64,000 bases of DNA, from NCBI GenBank assembly GCA_022453515.1, contig JAJNNY010000052.1, positions 62,001 through 126,000 on the forward strand, written 5' to 3'. Origin of the DNA: Astrocystis sublimbata. Taxonomy: Eukaryota > Ascomycota > Sordariomycetes > Xylariales > Xylariaceae. Both the position numbers and the translations under genes were made by a program. The notes beneath the pieces were generated by a model. That model was given only the letters and a program-made list of their open reading frames with translations, had not been told where the DNA came from and searched no databases. Shown piece by piece: positions 24,189 to 36,011 of the stretch; position 1 is the first letter of the stretch; each line of letters opens with the position of its first letter.

Positions 24189-25505
24189 ATGGCGCCGCTC
24201 TGGGGCTCGTCGTGGTCTTCCACCTGGGGCTCCATGTCGGGATACGGCCAAGCCCAGGCGTCCGATGCCACTGCTGCTGCCAGCAATGATCTCAAGCCCA
24301 GCCTCGGCCAGATCTTGACCTCGAAACGGGTGCGCTACATCGCCTCAGCCCTCGCCGTCGTCGGCCTCTTCTTCCTCGCTGTTCGCAACTATGACCAACT
24401 GCCCTCTCTGGCCACGATGCGGGGCGGCGCCGGGCGATCCGGTGCCGTCGTAGCCACCAACCAGGACTGCCCACCTGCCGTTGTGCCCCCCTTCGACAGC
24501 GCCTCCGTCGACTGGTCGCGTTACGCCTACACCCAATACGTTACCAACAAGGAATATCTGTGCAACTCGCTCATGATCTTTGAGACCCTGTACCGTCTCA
24601 AAGCCAAGGCTGACCGCGTCATGATGTATCCCGACTACATGATGGACCCCACCGAAACAAATCCGCAGTCCAACGAAGCCAAATTGCTCATCAAGGCGCG
24701 GGATCAGTACGGCGTCAAGCTGGTACCCGTTTCGGTCCAGCGACGCGCTGGTGCAGATGGTATGCTGGCCGTGGCCTGCGCATTCTCATGGCGTGGGCGT
24801 TTTTCTGCTGACATTGCTGACATGTTCCAGCTACCTGGGCGGAATCGTTTACCAAGCTGCTGGCCTTCAACCAGACACAGTACCAGCGTGTGCTGAATGT
24901 CGATTCGGATGCTACTATACTGCAACCGATGGACGAACTCTTCCTCATGCCGGCTTGCCCTGTTGCTATGCCCCGTGCCTACTGGCTGGAGGAGAAGATC
25001 CTGTCATCGCAGCTGATGCTCGTCCAACCCAGCTCCGTCGAGTTTGATCGCCTCATGAAGCAAACCGAATCGTCGGGTCGCGACGATTACGACATGGAAA
25101 TTGTGAATCAGCTTTACAAGGATTCTGCCATGATCCTACCGCATCGCCCCTACGATCTGTTGACGGGCGAGTTCCGCGGCGACAATCACCAAAACTATCT
25201 AGGCACGGACCGCGAGGAATTTGACCCTGTCGCCATTTACAACGAGGCCAAATACCTACACTTCTCGGACTGGCCGGTGCCGAAGCCTTGGTTCCCCATG
25301 TCCGACGCTATGCGCCAATCCAAGCAGCCCAACTGTGAGACCAAGGATGGTCAGGAGGATTGTTCCGCGAGGGAACTGTGGAATGGGATTTACGACGACT
25401 TCACTCAACGTCGCCAGGTCAGTAAACAACCTATCTTGGGCGGCGCATAGCTAACACGCGAAACAGACGGTATGTAAGACCAATGGCAAGAGGAGTCTCC
25501 GGTGA
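24189..25505 (+). CDS. GNT1-type N-acetylglucosaminyltransferase, Golgi type II membrane protein
   Basis: Three exons (24189-24759, 24831-25417, 25467-25505) encode 398 aa. A short cytosolic N-terminus is followed by a signal anchor (YIASALAVVGLFFLAVRNY, near 54-72), then a lumenal GT8-like domain. The conserved blocks are YAYTQYVTNKEYLCNSLMIF, DRVMMYPDYMM, the DxD motif D215-S-D217 in RVLNVDSDATIL, and KYLHFSDWPVPKPW. This is the layout of fungal glucose N-acetyltransferase 1, which adds GlcNAc to cell-wall mannan or N-glycans in the Golgi. The frame after exon 2 runs only ten codons past the donor, so a third exon of 39 nt was chosen; it gives the ending TVCKTNGKRSLR. The acceptor substrate in this fungus is unknown. 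Confidence 0.85.
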
Positions 25506-27162
25506 TGGAGATGCCGCCGTCTGTTTTGAAGCTCGGCCATTGATACTTGGCCAATGGCTAGAACACGAATGTGTTCAATGTATGACACGGATTATGATAA
25601 ATTTCGATACCCTACATTTGATACCACGCAGGTTTTGGATTTGTTGTCCACCTAGATTGAGTGGGCAGCCATTCGCATCCGTCACGGCTTCAATAGCCTA
25701 GCAGGTCACACACGAGCGAGTACAGTGGTTTTTGTAAACTTTCCAGGACTGCAAGTCTAGGTCAGCTTGACAGGTCGGCCCAAGCCCGAAAACCTGGTAG
25801 AATGATTCTAGGATAGACAAGGCTGATTGAGCCAGAGCGAATGTGTATTAGTGAACGCAATTTCTTGAGAGGTGCCTGGCTCGCCTGGTTATGTTGTTAC
25901 TATTTCTGGGACTAGACGACCCGAGTCCGCCATGACCAACAAGAGTCTTAATTTACGCGTGATCTCGCATATTGAATCCCGAAAGCATGTACTCTGTAAT
26001 GATAACTTGGGGACAGTGGTCAATAAATCAACCTGGAGGAGGCTTGAAGAGTGGACTCCAGCCACTGGGTGGATACCCAGGTACTTACCTACCAAGCGTG
26101 TGCCGCGTACATATGCATGGTGGGAAGTGGCTGAAGCTATGGTGGGGGATAGGAAGTGATGACATCATCAGCTCACAGACCCCACAGGAGCTTTTCCTCC
26201 TCCTACCTACAAAAATCACATGTGCAGTACGCGTTCATGCGGTGTAGGTATGCGTATTGATTGCCTGGCGAGAGGCCTTAGCTAGGTACCTAGGCCTAGC
26301 TAGCCCCTCGCCCCGTAAGGGAAATGATTACGATCGAGATCTGCGAACAAAGTGATGGTGATGTCTTCCTTAGTCGCCACTGCTCCTCTGGTTTCACATG
26401 CATAGGCCTATCGCCTTGCACCGGTTTTGGCGCGGTGGCCTGGCGAGGCCTGGCATGCCTGGTACTTACTTATCTACCTACCTAGAGCAATCAAGGGACT
26501 GCCACATTAAATAAATATCATGTCCTTGGTCATAAATGTGAAAACCTCTACAGAAGAACCATTATAATCTAACTATGTAGGACCTATTTCAAAGTCGTTT
26601 GTAGCCAATTAAGCAGAATATTGATCAAAAGCTCTTTGTAAACAATTTCATCGTATTTTTTCACATCGCATGCCAAGGATGAAGACACCAAGGCAGCTAG
26701 AGGCTACCTATGAACCGTTCCAGCTGGACCTCGGAGTGACGTGATGCATTGTTGAATCATCATTGGCCTTCCAATGCCTGACAATACACAACCCCACAGC
26801 AACGACATACCCTCTAGGCTGCCTCCTACCTGCAAACTACATAGGTGGTACCTAAGTACCTTCCCTAGGCAAACCAAAACCAGCACGACCTTTGTTGTTG
26901 GCTGAGAGTGGTATGACGTATGCGAGACAGAGCATTCTTCTTTCGTCAGCAGTGTTCGTTTCATATAGGAAGGTACCCGACTACTCTTCACCTACTCCCA
27001 CATCTTTCCACCACCTACCACCTACCACCTCCAGACCACTTCTCACGTCCCTCCTGCTACCTACTATCTACCGAACACGCCTTTAATTACTCCTCTTGTT
27101 GACGATTACACCAACTCGACCACCCAGGCTGTTTAGACTACCATCATCACTCGGCGCTCGCC
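25506..27162. other. Intergenic, nothing recognised
   Basis: About 1.7 kb without a supported gene. It is rich in CTAG-containing palindromic words (for example TAGGTACCTAGGCCTAGC near 26284-26301, and near 26840). The 3' end is T/C-rich and leads into the Ish1 gene, as expected for a fungal promoter and 5' untranslated region. Confidence 0.5.
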
Positions 27163-29071
27163 ATGAGGTTCACAAACCTCTTCACCTTCGCCTTGGCGAC
27201 GAATGTCGCTATTGCCAGCAGCAACTGGTTCTCAAAGGCCGGTAAGTCGCAAAACCTTCCATTCGATATTCGTGTGCCATTTTGATATTCCTCAAGCGTG
27301 CCGCTAACTGAGCCACCGAAGCATACAACAAGTGGCACGAGAACGAGTTGGAGCGTTGGTTGTCCGATAATGACATCCCTTACCCCTCTCCCGCCGACCG
27401 CAAAGACCTTGAGAACCTGGTTCAGAAGAACTGGGACGACTATGCCGTTGCACCTTACAAGTCGTGGGATACCGACAAGCTCACCTCGTATCTGAGCTCC
27501 AAGGGCGTCGAGACCAAGGAAACTGCTGCCGCCAACAAGGACTCCCTCATCTCACAAGTCCAGGCTCAATGGTACGAGACGGAAGACAAGGCCCAAACCG
27601 CCTTGACTGATACCAAGACCTGGATTCTGGATACATGGACCGAGAGCACCCTCAAGTCGTTCGCCGACAAGCACGGTATTCCTGGTATGTCAACACACCG
27701 TATCTTTAGCCCACCCGAACCCCGTTTCTCACCGTTAGCATAGTTCCTCAACCCCGGAAGCGCGATACTCTGCTTCAGCAGGCTCGTAACAACTACGAGA
27801 AGGTCGCCAAGAAGGTCGGAGAGACGGCCGCCTATCCCGGTACCTGGTTGTACGAGTCTTGGTCCGAGTCCGATCTGAAGGAGTGGCTAGACACTCACGG
27901 ATTCCCCGCCCCTCAACCTTCTTCGGTAAGTTGGTCTTTCAAACTGAACTCTATCAGAGGCAGCTTGCTAACTATTCTTCAGCGTGACAGCCTGATTGCT
28001 TCGGTTCGCCGCAACTCGCGTGTGGCATACCTCAAGGCGCAGGAACAGGCCGACGCCGCTTCTGCACAGGCCAGCGCCGCATATGGAACTCTCACCGACA
28101 AAATCATCGACGCATGGAGCGAGTCGCAGCTAAAAGAATTCTGCGACAAGAACAGCATTAGTGGTAAGTTCCGTCTGTGCTAAAGCAAAGTTCTCAACTG
28201 ATAGTATAATAGTCCCCCAGGGTACGAAGACCAACGAACTACGTGCCCTTGTTCGCAAGCACCGTGCCGAGCTTCTGGGCGATACTCTCTCCGGGTCTGC
28301 TGCCAGTGCCTTCGGCGCCGCCACAAGCAAGGCTGGCAACCAGTATGCTCAGGCCACCAACGACGCTAACTCGGCGGTTCAGGATGCCTTCGATGCCGCA
28401 GTCAACACCTGGTCTGACAGTAGACTGAAGGCTTATCTCGATGCCCGTGCTGTACCTGTTCCTCAGGCGTCCAAGACCGATGAGCTGCGTGCCCTGGTAC
28501 GACGCAACTCCCACAAGGCAGCCTCTGGCTTCAACGCGTGGACTTGGGATGATCTGTCATACCAGACCCTCAAGAACTACCTTCTCAACAGTGGCGACGC
28601 GGCTGCCAAACAAGTCGGTGAGAGCGCAAGTGCCACGCGTGAAGATTTGGTCAAGGCAGCCCAGAATGCTTACGCATCTGCCTCTGCTACTGGCGGCAAC
28701 TCTTACGCTTCGGCCACAAGTTACCTCTCTTCGGCGACTCAAGCTGCCAAGCACAACGTGTTCGACACCTGGAGCGAGAGTGAACTGAAGGCTTATTTGG
28801 ACAACTATGGTGTGGTAAGTTGGCACATTCCAACATCATCGCTGAAATCTGCTAACAAAATCCCTAGCCCGTTCCCCAAGGTTCCACTCTGAACGAGCTC
28901 AAGGCGGAAGCCAGGAAGCAATCTACGTACTTCAAGTACGGCACTACCAACCCTGTGGATACTGCCTTTGCCAAGATTGGTGAAAGCGTTAAGGGCGCAT
29001 ACCAATGGGTTATGGGCCAATTGGGCGCCGGCGCCGAGGAGGCCAAGTCTAAGGCGAAGAACGAGTTGTAA
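27163..29071 (+). CDS. Ish1/Msc1-type stress response protein
   Basis: Six exons (27163-27241, 27322-27684, 27744-27925, 27983-28163, 28213-28814, 28868-29071) encode 536 aa. A signal peptide or N-terminal anchor (MRFTNLFTFALATNVAIASS) precedes about eight Ish1 repeats. Seven are clear, with the pattern W-x4-L-x2-[WYF]-x6-[IV]-P-x-P, for instance SWSESDLKEWLDTHGFPAPQ, AWSESQLKEFCDKNSISVPQ and TWSESELKAYLDNYGVPVPQ. The seventh repeat (FNAWTWDDLSYQTLKNYLL) is divergent. Fission yeast Ish1 sits at the nuclear envelope and is induced by stress and stationary phase; the budding yeast relative is Msc1. The biochemical role is unknown. Introns fall at nearly the same place in repeats 3 and 5, which suggests duplication of intron-bearing units. 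Confidence 0.9.
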
Positions 29072-30588
29072 AGAAGAGACAAGTCCGATGATCATACTTC
29101 CTCCATCGTTATCATAGAGTGATAAGAGTGGTATCAGGTTTTACGAGAACATGACAAAGGCTATGAAGGATCGTGCAGCCGCCCAAGCTAGAAAAGTTTG
29201 TCATTTGGTGGCTTCGGGGGTGCGGGAGGCGTAAGGCTTTGCTTTTGCTGGTTCTTTGCACATTAAGGAAGGGCCATCGCCATATCATGTGGCGACTTCA
29301 GATACGGTGGCATTCTGATGTAACTGTATTATGATACGGAGTTTCTGCTTCGACGAATTGACCGACTAATAATGGAATAACAAACACCCTCTATGTGATT
29401 TATAAGTTGTGAGAAATGTTATTAATCTAGAACTTTGAGTCAAAGAGGTTGATGCAGAACTTGATAAAGGAGTTATGCCACATTCGCACCCAACACCAGT
29501 CAGTGGCAATGATACAAATTCGAAAACTGGCTCTGCGCCCAACGGTGAGCTGTTGTTTTAAGCTGTTGAATTGACTTATTCGCTTATGCGCGCAAGATAT
29601 CTCTTTGGGATACACATCGTGTTTCGTGTCTAGGAAACTCGACTCGGTGGATGTACCTGGCACCTGGCTTGCCGATGTTGTTTACGCACTCGCACCTCGT
29701 CGGCATCTCGAGATATTGGCAGGAAACTCCAAGGCCAGAGACGCAAATTAAAAAGCCCCCATCGAAACTAAATCTAATTTGATATCTGCGGTAACTCTTC
29801 GACGGTGCAACATACATAGGTAGGTACCCACCCAGCTGAGAGTCAACTGACAAGGAGGTAGGTAACTACTGTACTACAAGGGGCTGCGAAAGAAAGGGCA
29901 AATGTAAGCTGTTTCCCATGTAGATATTTGAATCCGAGTTTGCACTTTCACATGCATAATGCAAATATATCATTCATTATGATACGGTCAATTATACTCA
30001 AGCCATGTATATAAGGATTAGTAGGCTGCCGTCAAAATTGATCTAGAATATGTACATTTTGTTCCTCCAAGTCGAGGATTCCACGGCCGGGCGGCCTTGA
30101 CCGCGCCAAGGCCAGCTTGAATGAGGCAGTATGTTAAGCCACCGGACGTTCTTGCTTACCTACATACGCAAAGCGTGTTGTCTGAAACAAATGTTCTTGG
30201 AGGGGGAAAAAATTTGAGAAACTGGCAAGTGTGAAATGTATTTTGAAGACGTTTCCTTTGCTGACCAAATTTATGTTACACTCTTTTAAATGACATCCAT
30301 TGTCCACACGGAAAATTCGGTTGTACTTCAGGAAAATACATCTGTATCTGGAGCAGCGCCCGGAATCGCCGAAACATTTGTGTGTATTTTTTGAACATTG
30401 TTGCTATTGAATTGACACTACAAACCGAGAAGACCTGTCATTATTGGATGAAGGAGCAAAGAAAAACATGGGAACACTCGAGGTGTTGGCTATTCGTGGT
30501 CAGGGATGGCGTTAGGCCATGCCGTCCAACGTCGTATATTAATGGAAACAAGTTGGGTGGTGTGGAGACGTAGTGCATCGGCCCATAA
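29072..30588. other. Convergent intergenic region, nothing recognised
   Basis: About 1.5 kb between the 3' ends of the Ish1 gene and the acidic nuclear protein gene. It contains AT-rich stretches (about 29900-30060) and one CATAGGTAGGTACC word near 29815. No gene is supported. Confidence 0.5.
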
Positions 30589-32397
30589 TTAGAGGCGTAG
30601 TGGTCCCACGTCAGGGAGACTTCGTTGTCTTTTGTGGCCCATTTGGTTCTCCGACGAGGCCTTTCTCTTCGTAGATGACGAGAGAGGGCTGCTGGCGAAC
30701 TCGGACGCCTTCTTACGTCTGCGGAGAGGGGATATGGGAACATTGGCAGTAGCAATGCGACCATCTTTGATGCCGCGCAGAGTTCCCTCGTAATAAGGAC
30801 CCGAGAACGCCAACGAATCGTGTGTCGCCTTACTACGGGTGATCAGCCGATGATGGGCCTGGTCTCTTCGAAATGCGCCAACTAGATTGGAGTTGTGCTC
30901 GAAATGATCGAGCAGCGAAGTTACGTCACCAGATGAGGTGGTAGGACGGCCAGGTGTGCACAGAAGTTCGTCTCCGTCTTCCCTCTCCGCACCTTCGTCG
31001 TCCGACGAGTCGCTATCATCTTCAATGTCGAGAAAGTCCTCGATCCTGAGTTTCTCTTCCTCGTCATCAACGGCCTGCCCCTCCTCACCGGATGATGCTT
31101 CGTACTCATTTGCGTAGTCGTTTGACTCGGACCCTTGAGCGTACCAAGCCTCTTCGGGTCCGACAGCATGGGTGTTCATGAAGTCGCCAAATGTATTGGA
31201 GGATATCATGCCACTCATCATAATGTTACCAGGGTTACCCAGAACAGGAGATGATTGGATCTGGTCCGAGAAAGGAAATTTGAACTGTTCCGGAGACAAA
31301 TCAAGTCCTCTTTTCATGTTGCGGTGTGTGGTGAAGATCATGAGCTTGCCAGTCTTCGGATTGATCATAGCAATCGGTTTTTTGGAGGACCTGTCCAGAC
31401 TGAAACGGCCAACGCGTGGATGACCGCGGCGGCCTTTGATAATTTCTACGTCGGATGTTTCTGACCCGTCCTCCGCATGTTCCATTCGACCCTTACGGCG
31501 AATCGGCTTCACGGGAACTTCTTCCTCGTCAGTGGTTTCGCCGTCGGCTGAGTAGTTTCGGTTAGCAGAGTTATGATGTGTCCAACACTATATAAACTCA
31601 CTCTGATCACCGATCGACACGTCGTCCTTTTCAGGAGAAGCGACCGGAGTGGAAAATGCAGTTGAGAAAGCGCTACTATAAATGTCATTCTGCGCCGTGG
31701 GAGTGGGGAATGTGGTGCTATCGCTTTCTCCCATAGCGTTCATAAATTGCTCCATATCCATATCTTCAGCCTCCCAGAAGGTGTTCATTGTGTTCGAAGT
31801 CTCATAATGATCCCAGTACGCGTCTGAGTCGTCATCTGTGTTGTGATCAACCTCTAGACGAAAGGATGGGTCTAGCTTGCTCTTGTCGACGAACAGGTCC
31901 GGAAAAAACCCATAAGCAGTCTCTTCGTCTGTCTCTGTATCTTCATCATCATCTGATTCGGGAACATCAAATCGAACACGTCTTTGAACAGACGGGGCCT
32001 CTGAAATGACGAGGTCATCGCTCTCAATATGGTCAGATTCCGACGGAAAGCCATCCCAACTGGCATTGTCATCGACGTCGTCGTCGTCTCCGTCATCTCC
32101 TCCCTCGTCGTCGCCAAGCGCTTCCTCGTCGTCATCGTTGTCGTCTTCATCATCTTGTTGCTGAATTGGCCGAGAGGAGCTCCGACTGATGTGGTGTGTC
32201 TCGTCGGAGAGGATGTGCTCCTCCTCGGCCGCCTCTACATCTTCCTCGTCGTCGTCTGAGCCAGTGATGTCTTCGACGCCGGAGTACCCACTCTCGTCCG
32301 AGAGGTCGAGGGACGACAAGGAGTCTGAATCCCGGCGGCTCTTGTTCTGGACAGGAGTTACCGGGACCTTCAGGCGTATCATATACCCTTGCCGCAT
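30589..32397 (-). CDS. Acidic nuclear protein, possible IFH1/CRF1-like coregulator
   Basis: Two exons (32397-31602 and 31547-30589) give 584 aa. The N-terminal half is a very acidic, probably disordered region with long Asp/Glu runs (about residues 40-115). Downstream are short conserved-looking blocks: RRVRFDVPES, SDAYWDHYETSNTMNTFWEA, DGETTDEEEVPVKPIRRKGR, PIAMINPKTGKLMIFTTHR, and near the C-terminus FRRDQAHHRLITRSKATHDS and SPLRRRKKASEF. The DGETTDEEE block resembles the motif by which IFH1/CRF1 contact the FHL1 forkhead-associated domain in control of ribosomal protein genes under TOR. I make this link from memory of the motif, so it is tentative. Basic clusters at the C-terminus fit a nuclear protein. 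An extra upstream exon cannot be excluded, and the start could be M6. Confidence 0.6.
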
Positions 32398-33128
32398 TGC
32401 TGTATGTATGTTCTAGTGTATGCGGGGAGGTGTACAGGGGTACCAGGGCTTTGGATGAGCTACTGGTAGTATTGCAGTAGACGGCGGTGTGATTCCGCAG
32501 CGACTGCCACAGATTGCCTAGGATGCGATCTAGCCAAGCTACTGGTGTATAGTTATCCAGGGAAGGCGGATTATGTGGTGATAATTCCTTGCGAATGTCA
32601 CGACCCCACTCTCGAGGCACAAGAGGGATTCGGTAGGCGTTCGGTTACAGTATGGGGGATGTTTGGGAGGTGTGGATTGGAGGCGAGGTGAAGGGCGAAT
32701 CCTCAACTATGGGGAATATGTGAATCGTTTAAGAGCCCTAGAGCGTACGGGGCATTGATGCTGAGCAGTATTCTGTTTTTGGTAGGCAGACTTCCTCAAT
32801 GGCTTCTCCGCTCGTGGTGGAGAGCACAAGACAGTCAAAGTCTGTAAAACTTCGTCGATTGGGGGGGCAGTGGTGAAATCTCTCGATGAACTGACGGACT
32901 GCGGGACACGGCCGGCGCAGGCATGTCCCGCAGTGGGTGTTTACAGCTCAGCGACGACCGGATACATGTTGAAATCGACGAAGCTGGACTGGGAATTGTT
33001 CTAATTGATGCGATAGTGCGACTTCGTTGTCTTTGCGGGTGTGTGTTGCTTGGTTCCTGGTTAGGAAGGGATAGAGTAGAAGGAGAGGAGGGACGGGAGT
33101 CGCTGACGGGGAAAAAAATTGAGGTATA

Positions 33129-33162
33129 CATACTACCTACTACCTACTACCTCCTACCTACG
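33129..33162. repeat. CTAC/TACC-rich simple repeat
   Basis: An imperfect run of TACTACC and CTACC units in the gene-free interval upstream of the acidic nuclear protein gene. Confidence 0.8.
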
Positions 33163-33879
33163 ACCTGGGGAGCAGGCAGGGGGGGGGGAGTGGACAGGCC
33201 TGTGCCAGGCTAGGCAAGTACCTACCTACGCTGGTAGACCCTGCCGCCTCCGTCCCGCCTGCACCCACTTGCGCCGGTGTGGGTGCCCACTGCGTACGGT
33301 ACCCACGGGCAGCCACTTGCTGTGAATTGGTGGATCAGTGAATACGTGCAGGCCTCGCCTGTGACTTACAGACCTCGGGATTTAGTGCGTCGGTGGTGGT
33401 ACTGCAGAGGTGGCATCATGTAACAGCCCACGCCCGAGGCAGCGACACAAACTGCCTCCAGCCTATTGGGCCAGCCCTGCGTCACCGCCATTTGATCGCG
33501 CACGCTAGCAGCTCGCTGTAGCCCACCGAAAGCCCACTATGACCAACTGCAATGCCCGCAGAACCACCCGCGCAGCACCTGGATTGCCTGGGCAGCTCAT
33601 TTCAAGCCGCATCGCCAGACACCACCGAGTCTAAACTGGCAAACACAGGCCGGTATTCCGGTATTCCTGCTCTGCATCTGCAAGCACTAACCAGACGAGC
33701 CAGAGCAGCATCGGCAACCCAACAACCATGCGCATACGCTGATACGTGCTAGCCTCCTATTGTCCCTATCTGCGGCCAGCTAGTTGTGTTTCACATGGGC
33801 TTCCTGCACCGACCAAAGTCACGCGAGCCTGTTGCATCCATCCCTGTCCGTCTATACTGTACTTATGGATCCATCTCGC

Positions 33880-33896
33880 TTTTTTTTTTTTTTTTT
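33880..33896. repeat. T17 homopolymer
   Basis: Seventeen consecutive T residues in noncoding DNA; on the minus strand a poly-A run. No polymerase III gene was recognised directly upstream. Confidence 0.9.
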
Positions 33897-36011
33897 GCCT
33901 GTCTTCGAACTCGAGCTGCCTGTGTGGGCAGAGTATGACATCGATGACACCGGTGACACGAATAGGGATATGGGGGCTCAGTGTGTACTCGTACGTATCA
34001 CTTAGAGCGGGCGAGTGGACCATCGTGCAACTACTCATACCTCTACTCGTAGGTATGTGAGGCTAGTGTCGTTTCTACATTGTCTTGAGCGCAAAATAGC
34101 GCAAACCCTTTTGTATGCGGAGACGAAACCCGAGTCTGTCAAAGAAAATTTGTTGCTTCTTGGCCCCTTTTCGCGCCCTCGCTGTTTGCACCTCACCTCG
34201 GGGCTAATCGTGTATGAAACAAACACACATAGTTCGTTGCCCTTGCGTTTGTATGGCACGACCCGCGGAAGCCTGAAGTTCAGACGAAGCTATCCCTGCC
34301 GCAAAGAAATGACCATGTAACACAGCACTAGATGTACATATGTGACTTGGGGAAATTAGAAACATCATGGATCCATCTATTCTATTCTCCCTCGTCTCTG
34401 CCTGTCAGCCGCTGTCACTTTACAGAGATTCTCGTGTGTGTATTTTGTTGCTTTTTTTTTCCTTTCCTTTTTTTGTGTTGCTGCATGCAGCAGGAGTTGG
34501 GATGCAGAAGTCATGTCATTTGTGGATGCGTGTGCCAATAGAATCCATAGATTCAGCGTGGTGAGAGGCGCCCACTTGAGCAACACTCCTTATTAGCCGG
34601 TCACCGTCGACCGCACACCAAGCATCTCTCCAACGGGCGACCAAGATATTGGCTACCGTGGATGCGTCGTCGCAATCTCGGAGAATGCCTCCATATAATC
34701 CGGACGCCTCTCGTTGTGTTGGAAGTGCCTCGCTCGCCTCGCTGCCTCTGCTGTAGCCTGTGCTCCGCTTTGACTGTCGACTGCCTCGTCGCCAAACCGA
34801 TCCGCTCCGGGAACGGACAGCGGTCGCCAGGCCCACCGAAGGGTTTTGTACGCATATGGTAGGTAACTTCAGCATTTCGCAGATCTTTAGAAGTACCGTT
34901 CCATTCGGAGGTTGCTCCGGCCAGTCGTATTGTTGCAAAACGCGGCACGGCTCACTATTGCTGCATCTGTGATTTGACTTTAACAAGATGAAAGTTTACT
35001 TCTAATCGATTTTGTTAGGCTGACGTGGGTGAACTTGCAATCCACTTACTAATGAAACGGCGTGACGCAAAATCGGGGTCTAGAAGTTTGTCAACGCCAA
35101 AGCATGAGTCAGATCCAACAAAATTACGCAAACGAATAACCTGTTGCTGTCGTGTTCATGGATTGTCCACATCGACATGTCTAACCTAGCATTGTCTTGT
35201 CTGCAATTGGTCGGGCATCCCAAGGGGGAAAACATCCCTAGGCGCTGTGATCTGGGGGCTGAGGGCGGCTCGAGATATATATATCTCTACACCTAACTAA
35301 GTAAAGCGAATCTGTTTTGGTCCCCCTACTTTTGAAGATTGAAAAAATCGTAGAGTACGAGCTGATCTTGCTCTCGCATACAATTTAACTGATGACAATA
35401 AGTTGAGGCTAGCGAACGGCGAGGAGGGGTATGGTTTGCACCGCTACCTCATATGGAGGGGTTCAGGGTCCATCTCAAGAAATATGGAATTTTATCTCGT
35501 CAGTCTCCGATGCGGGGCAAGGCTTGGCGATGCTCATCTGGGCCTGATCTGGGGCCGGCCGAGTTTCCAGGGGTTCTCGAAATGTTACCTATGTGACTAA
35601 CGTAAGCGGCCTCGGCTGCACTGTAGAATCTAGATAGATACTCGGATACCTTGTACGGAAACGGGGCTGACGAGACAATCGCACTGTACGTAAGCGTGCA
35701 GATAAGCTAACCCATGGGGGAGTAGCGCGGCCAGCTGGGTTGCCCGGTGAACACCAGCAACAGCCCAGTCTGTACCTAGGTAAATACCTACCGCGTATTG
35801 CGTACCCAGCTGTGAATCAAGTCTAACACTAATACTGCAATTGCAACGCTACCACTCCTCACACGCATCTCAGAACCTGACAACTCCACTGCTGTGCATC
35901 ACTCCGTCCTATTCTCGCGACCGCTTCCCAACTCCTTGCCCTTCAACCTTCAACCGCACTACCATTGCCAGAACTGCAGAATCTGCGCTCGCGCCGCTCA
36001 CTTGCGATATC

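Larger units (their letters stand above)
32398..36011. other. Long gene-free interval between divergent genes
   Basis: About 3.6 kb between two divergent starts, the largest gap in the window. It holds a CTAC/TACC-rich tract (33129-33162), a T17 run (33880-33896), a palindromic GAGATATATATATCTC near 35273-35288, and CTAG-type palindromes near 35771. On the minus strand two long overlapping frames run through 34516-34986 but neither has family features. A noncoding RNA cannot be judged from sequence alone. Confidence 0.5.

Noticed and set aside
34516..34986. 156-codon minus-strand frame, with an overlapping 115-codon frame
   Set aside because: Two overlapping frames are both open, neither shows a family motif or splice context, and the composition looks random.
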